Shown: piece after piece, positions 60,954 through 64,000 of the stretch
How positions within the stretch are numbered: the stretch's first letter is position 1
How the letters are laid out: the number at the start of each line of letters is the position of its first letter
Assembly: GCF_000376785.1 (NCBI RefSeq)
Contig: NZ_AQXX01000111.1
Span: 1-64,000, forward strand
Reading direction: 5' to 3'
Length of the DNA stretch: 64,000 nucleotides
Source: Hahella ganghwensis DSM 17046
GTDB taxonomy: Bacteria; Pseudomonadota; Gammaproteobacteria; Pseudomonadales; Oleiphilaceae
Translations under genes and position numbers: made by a program
The notes under the pieces: generated by a model
Databases searched by the model: none
Told to the model about the DNA's origin: nothing
Seen by the model: only the letters and a program-made list of their open reading frames with translations

Positions 60954-61565
60954 TTAGATATTCGGTGGCTGGGTTTCCTGAAAGGAAGGGCGTTCTTTTA
61001 AGCGTTCGAGATAACCTGCCAGTTTAGGGGCATCATTCTGCCAGCCCAAGTCAGGCAACCTGAAGTTCAACCACTCCAAGACCACGCCAACAGAGATATC
61101 TGCGAGGCTGAAGGTGTCGGCGTGCATCCATTCCCTGTCCCCAAGAATGGCCTCTAGCGTTTCTATGCCTCTTTTGATCTTTCCGTGCTGGCGAGTCATC
61201 CAGTCCGGGTTTTGCATGTCTACGGGGCGTTTTTTCTCCAGGAAGATCGCAATACCAGCCTCTACGATACCATCAGCCAGAGCTTCCATCTGTCTGACTT
61301 CAACCGCGCCTATTTTGCCCGGGGGAATCAGCATGTGTTTGGTGTGGAGGGCTTCGATGTACTCTGCGATCACCGGTGAATCGAACCAGGTTTTACCCTG
61401 CTCATCGATCAGAATCGGCACTTTACCCAGTGGATTGTATTGGGGGGCTTTTGAATCCTGATTCCAGGGAATATCTTCCAGTAGGGAAAACGGTATGCCT
61501 TTTTCTAATAGCATGACCCTGATTTTACGAACAAAGGGACTAGTGTAAGAGCCGATCAGTTTCAT
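60954..61565 (-). CDS. yibF: Glutathione S-transferase, YibF-like
   Basis: A 203-residue transferase whose sequence follows E. coli YibF: MKLIGSYTSPFVRKIRVMLLEKG, NPLGKVPILIDEQGKTWFDS, VIAEYIEAL, EALADGIVEAG and LNFRLPDLGW. The Ser at SYTSPF is the likely glutathione-activating residue. Soluble homodimer, substrate unknown. It is divergent from yqhA with 239 bp between. Confidence 0.92.
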   Translation of the reverse strand: MKLIGSYTSPFVRKIRVMLLEKGIPFSLLEDIPWNQDSKAPQYNPLGKVPILIDEQGKTWFDSPVIAEYIEALHTKHMLIPPGKIGAVEVRQMEALADGIVEAGIAIFLEKKRPVDMQNPDWMTRQHGKIKRGIETLEAILGDREWMHADTFSLADISVGVVLEWLNFRLPDLGWQNDAPKLAGYLERLKERPSFQETQPPNI

Positions 61566-61804
61566 GGGGCCTGGTCCTCTTGTTAACCAGCTTTTTGTGG
61601 TTTAACCCGGCGCGAGTGGCGAAACTGGAAATATGCCTGTCAAACGCCGGTTATAGTCTACTAATATGGCACCGACTGGCCAATGATGAAAGTTTGACCA
61701 GACTATCGGTGTTTGAGCGGGATAAATGGTATAAGGCTTGTGTTTTGATAGTTTATTCCCATATAAAGGGCGGGTAATAAATTAAGGCCCTTGGAGACCT
61801 GAAT

Positions 61805-62299
61805 TTGGAACGTTTAATTGAAAATCTGATGTATTCAGCCCGCTGGATACTGGCCCCAATATATCTGGGATTGAGTCTGGCGTTATTGATGCTTGGACTA
61901 AAGTTCTTCCAGGAGCTTGCGCACTACCTGCCGATCATTTTCTCTATGAAAGAAGCTGATCTGGTACTGCTGGTCTTATCCCTGGTGGACATGGCCCTGG
62001 TGGGTGGCTTGTTGGTCATGGTGATGTTCAGCGGTTATGAGAATTTTGTATCTCAATTGGATATCGAAGAAGGCCAGGAAAAACTCAGCTGGTTGGGCAA
62101 AGTGGATTCCGGCACGCTGAAAAACAAGGTCGCGGCTTCGATTGTGGCGATTTCCTCCATTCATCTGCTGAAAATCTTTGTGAATGCGGAGAATGTGGAG
62201 ACGGATTACCTGATGTGGTATGTCATCATCCATCTGACATTCGTCGTTTCTGCTTTTGCGATGGGCTATCTGGATAAGATCACCCGGAAGGAGCATTAA
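61805..62299 (+). CDS. yqhA: YqhA family (UPF0114) membrane protein
   Basis: A 164-residue protein with four hydrophobic helices: [56 protein letters not shown] and [32 protein letters not shown] is the conserved loop of YqhA/UPF0114. Function unknown. It starts at TTG 61805 with GGAG about ten bases upstream, opening [14 protein letters not shown] as in E. coli. It is convergent with the LysR gene. Confidence 0.9.
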   Translation: MERLIENLMYSARWILAPIYLGLSLALLMLGLKFFQELAHYLPIIFSMKEADLVLLVLSLVDMALVGGLLVMVMFSGYENFVSQLDIEEGQEKLSWLGKVDSGTLKNKVAASIVAISSIHLLKIFVNAENVETDYLMWYVIIHLTFVVSAFAMGYLDKITRKEH

Positions 62300-62317
62300 T
62301 TGTTCTTTTGGAGACGC

Positions 62318-63322
62318 TCATGCAAGCTCATCTACTGAGCAATTCAGTTTTTCAGCCCAGGTATGCCTGGGCGTTTCCCCACCCCGTCTAATTGCCTCTT
62401 CGAGAAATTCGACAAACGCGCGGATCCTGGCGGGCAGAAAAGTTCTCTTGGCATAAATCATCCAAACGCCATATCCCCTGGATCTGAATACTGGTGCGAT
62501 AGGAACAATTTTGCCACTTTGAAGCCAATCCCGGGCAATAAAGTGAGGAATCTGGGTGATTCCTAAACCCTGTGCACATAATTCTGCCATCGCTTCACCA
62601 TCATCCACGACGTACTGTTGTCCCGGGTCAAGATTCAGCTGGTCCGTGGCAGTGTATCCCTCGATACTTGAGGGGAGCGAGCCCTTTCTTGCCGCCAGGA
62701 CGGGCATTAACCTACCTGTCTGGCGAAAACGAAAACGAAAACGAATCCAGGGATGCTGTTCATAGTCTTCTATTCCAATACTGCCATTCTCTTTGAAGTA
62801 GGCTGGTGAAACACAGGTTAAGAAATCGATAGGACTGAGTTGTCTGGCCACCAGGGTGGATTCCTCCAGGGTGCCACTTCGAATACAGATATCGATACCT
62901 TGTTCGATCATGTCCACGTAGGAGTCCTCAAAACTCAGGGAAAGATCAATGTCCGGGTACTGGCGCTTAAATTCTCCGATCAATGGCATGACATACAGCC
63001 TGCCATAGGACACTGGCAGGTTGATCGACAGTCGTCCCTTGGATTCCCCGTTTTTCCTTACCAGCATCTCCTCGCAATTATCCAGCTCGGCCAGCAATTG
63101 CTGGACCGTATGCTGATATGCCTTGCCAGACTCCGTGAGTGTCAGTGTGCGGGTTGTCCGATGAAACAGGTGTAGCTGGAGGTCGTCTTCCAGACGCGCA
63201 ATAGCTTTGCTGACAGTAGAAGGCGACAAGCCAAGGAATGAGGCGGCGGAGGCAAAGCTTCCCTTTTCTGAGGCAACAAGAAAAAGCTTTAGAAGATTGA
63301 GTTTATCCATTCGCTTCGCCAT
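62318..63322 (-). CDS. LysR-family regulator, divergent from DJ-1/PfpI gene
   Basis: A 334-residue regulator of the PA0191/PtxR-like group by wording: LNLLKLFLVASEKGSFASAASFLGLSPSTVSKAIARLE, RTTRTLTLTESG, LSINLPVSYGR. Starts possible at 63322 or 63310. The middle has an RFRFRFR run encoded by a 6-bp repeat at 62724-62745, giving a basic strip in the effector domain. It probably controls the divergent secreted DJ-1-like gene. Confidence 0.9.
   Translation of the reverse strand: MAKRMDKLNLLKLFLVASEKGSFASAASFLGLSPSTVSKAIARLEDDLQLHLFHRTTRTLTLTESGKAYQHTVQQLLAELDNCEEMLVRKNGESKGRLSINLPVSYGRLYVMPLIGEFKRQYPDIDLSLSFEDSYVDMIEQGIDICIRSGTLEESTLVARQLSPIDFLTCVSPAYFKENGSIGIEDYEQHPWIRFRFRFRQTGRLMPVLAARKGSLPSSIEGYTATDQLNLDPGQQYVVDDGEAMAELCAQGLGITQIPHFIARDWLQSGKIVPIAPVFRSRGYGVWMIYAKRTFLPARIRAFVEFLEEAIRRGGETPRHTWAEKLNCSVDELA
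62724..62745. repeat. Hexanucleotide microsatellite inside LysR coding region
   Basis: CGAAAA is repeated almost four times and encodes alternating Arg-Phe on the minus strand. A change by one unit would keep the frame and add or drop two residues. Confidence 0.8.
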
Positions 63323-63368
63323 CGTTATTCGTGAAAATCATTCACAAGTATTGAGAATCAAGTGACAT

Positions 63369-63427
63369 TTAATCACAGGAGAATGCCCAATAGAATCCGT
63401 AGGGTCAACCAAGTTAATCACAGGAGA
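63369..63427 (+). repeat. 14-bp direct repeat in the DJ-1-like leader
   Basis: TTAATCACAGGAGA occurs at 63369-63382 and 63414-63427. The second copy carries the ribosome site for the gene at 63433. The first is followed at once by ATG (63383), opening a 17-codon frame that ends TGA at 63434-63436, overlapping the gene start as ATGA. Confidence 0.75.
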
Positions 63428-63432
63428 GCCCT

Positions 63433-64000
63433 ATGAAACTCGCCACAAAGCAACTGACGATTCTGCTGACACTTGTCTGTCTGACTTTATCGTCACAAAG
63501 TTGGTCTGCAGATAAACGGATTGGCATCATCGTTTTTGATGGTGTACTAACCTCAGATATCACAGCGCCCATCGAAGTATTTGGCATTGCCAGTCGCAAG
63601 AGTTGGTTTTCGGATTACGAAACCATCACCATCAATGTGGGTGAAAGCGATAGCATTACCACGGAAGAAGGTTTGACGCTGAAGGTCGATGCCTACTTGC
63701 GTGATCGTCCTGAAGTGGATGTTCTGCTACTTCCCAGTAGCTACGATATGGATCCCCTGCTGGAAAATGAAGCATTGATTTCCTATATCAAAAATACGGC
63801 CACCCAAGCCGAGTGGATGGCCAGCAATTGCTCCGGAGCATTATTGTTGGCTGAAGCGGGTGTCTTGGATGGACGTAACGCAACCACCTGGGCAGGGGGA
63901 GAATCCGGTATGGCAAGGAACTATCCAGAGGTGAAGGTGCAATACGACCGTAACTATGTCATTGATAGCAGTGCCGATAACGGCAACGTTATCACCTCCA
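63433..64000 (+). CDS. Secreted DJ-1/PfpI family protein (partial, 3' end beyond window)
   Basis: The frame starts at ATG 63433 with AGGAGA five bases before it, and is still open at the window edge (189 codons). A signal peptide ends SQSWSA-DKRIG. The domain reads GIIVFDGVLTSDITAPIEVFG, VDVLLLPSS and WMASNCSGALLLAEAGVLDG, where Cys in NCSG is the nucleophile-elbow residue. This is the GATase1-like fold, like the N-terminal half of many AraC-type regulators, but exported. Role unknown; family members are peptidases, isocyanide hydratases or glyoxalases. The divergent LysR is the likely regulator. Confidence 0.88.
   Translation, partial: MKLATKQLTILLTLVCLTLSSQSWSADKRIGIIVFDGVLTSDITAPIEVFGIASRKSWFSDYETITINVGESDSITTEEGLTLKVDAYLRDRPEVDVLLLPSSYDMDPLLENEALISYIKNTATQAEWMASNCSGALLLAEAGVLDGRNATTWAGGESGMARNYPEVKVQYDRNYVIDSSADNGNVITS

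Noticed and set aside
1-64000. CRISPR array, tRNA or rRNA genes, prophage
   Set aside because: No regularly spaced direct repeats of CRISPR size, no cloverleaf-like or rRNA-like sequence, and no phage structural genes were seen by reading.

Overview
The window reads as chromosome of a Gram-negative gammaproteobacterium, probably a marine or hydrocarbon-associated relative of Marinobacter, Ketobacter or Alcanivorax. This guess rests on gene content: an OprI-type lipoprotein, DctB/DctD, GlrK/QseG/GlrR, QueC/QueE, many GST, SDR and LysR genes, and mid-range GC by eye. No rRNA, tRNA or CRISPR array is visible. The only mobile element is the end of an IS66-family insertion at the left edge, which cuts a fructosamine-kinase-type gene.

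Layout. 1-2430: IS66 end, kinase remnant and a membrane diguanylate cyclase. 2554-8697: a minus-strand operon of two long di-haem cytochromes (CCP/MauG/RoxA type) and a membrane-spanning patatin/cPLA2-like lipase; the second cytochrome gene has an in-frame TGA where its paralogue has Trp. 8891-15848: an oxidoreductase, an L,D-transpeptidase facing its likely substrate (OprI-like lipoprotein), DctB/DctD, and an acetyltransferase. 16133-20047: an atypical macro-domain protein, a secreted metallopeptidase-like protein, two small heat-shock proteins (one membrane-anchored) behind a sigma-32-type promoter, and a hydrolase. 20096-25556: azoreductase/LysR, TetR/two GSTs with a triple operator, and AraC/LysE. 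25594-33582: a large palindromic element, a haem-binding chemoreceptor, a small conserved protein, an M16 peptidase, and a Ser/Thr kinase with an FHA protein. 33652-38030: LysE, a tandem HAD protein with an unusual active-site motif, a PQQ-type sugar dehydrogenase and an EF-hand protein. 38183-43360: glrK-qseG-glrR, with a strong sigma-54 promoter firing away from it into an unknown gene, and an Ap4A phosphorylase-like gene. 43549-54523: an exonuclease, ansA, an esterase, a DUF1722 protein, a PilZ protein, a molybdopterin oxidoreductase, an AEC transporter, queC/queE, and an unknown membrane protein flanked by structured non-coding DNA. 54823-64000: a LysR-controlled catabolic cluster, a GST, YqhA, and a LysR gene divergent from a secreted DJ-1/PfpI-like protein that runs off the window.

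How the parts work together. The best candidate for a coherent, little-described system is 54823-60874. An acyl-CoA dehydrogenase of the ACAD10/11 type, an APH-type kinase matching the other domain of those fused animal enzymes, two SDRs and a histidine phosphatase lie in a row behind a divergent LysR gene. This fits catabolism of 4-hydroxyacyl-CoA through a phosphorylated intermediate. Other points of note are the cytochrome/lipase operon with its TGA codon, the GlrR-adjacent sigma-54 promoter, the 23-bp-phased TetR operators, and several unexplained inverted repeats. All functions are read from motifs and family memory; no database search was run.
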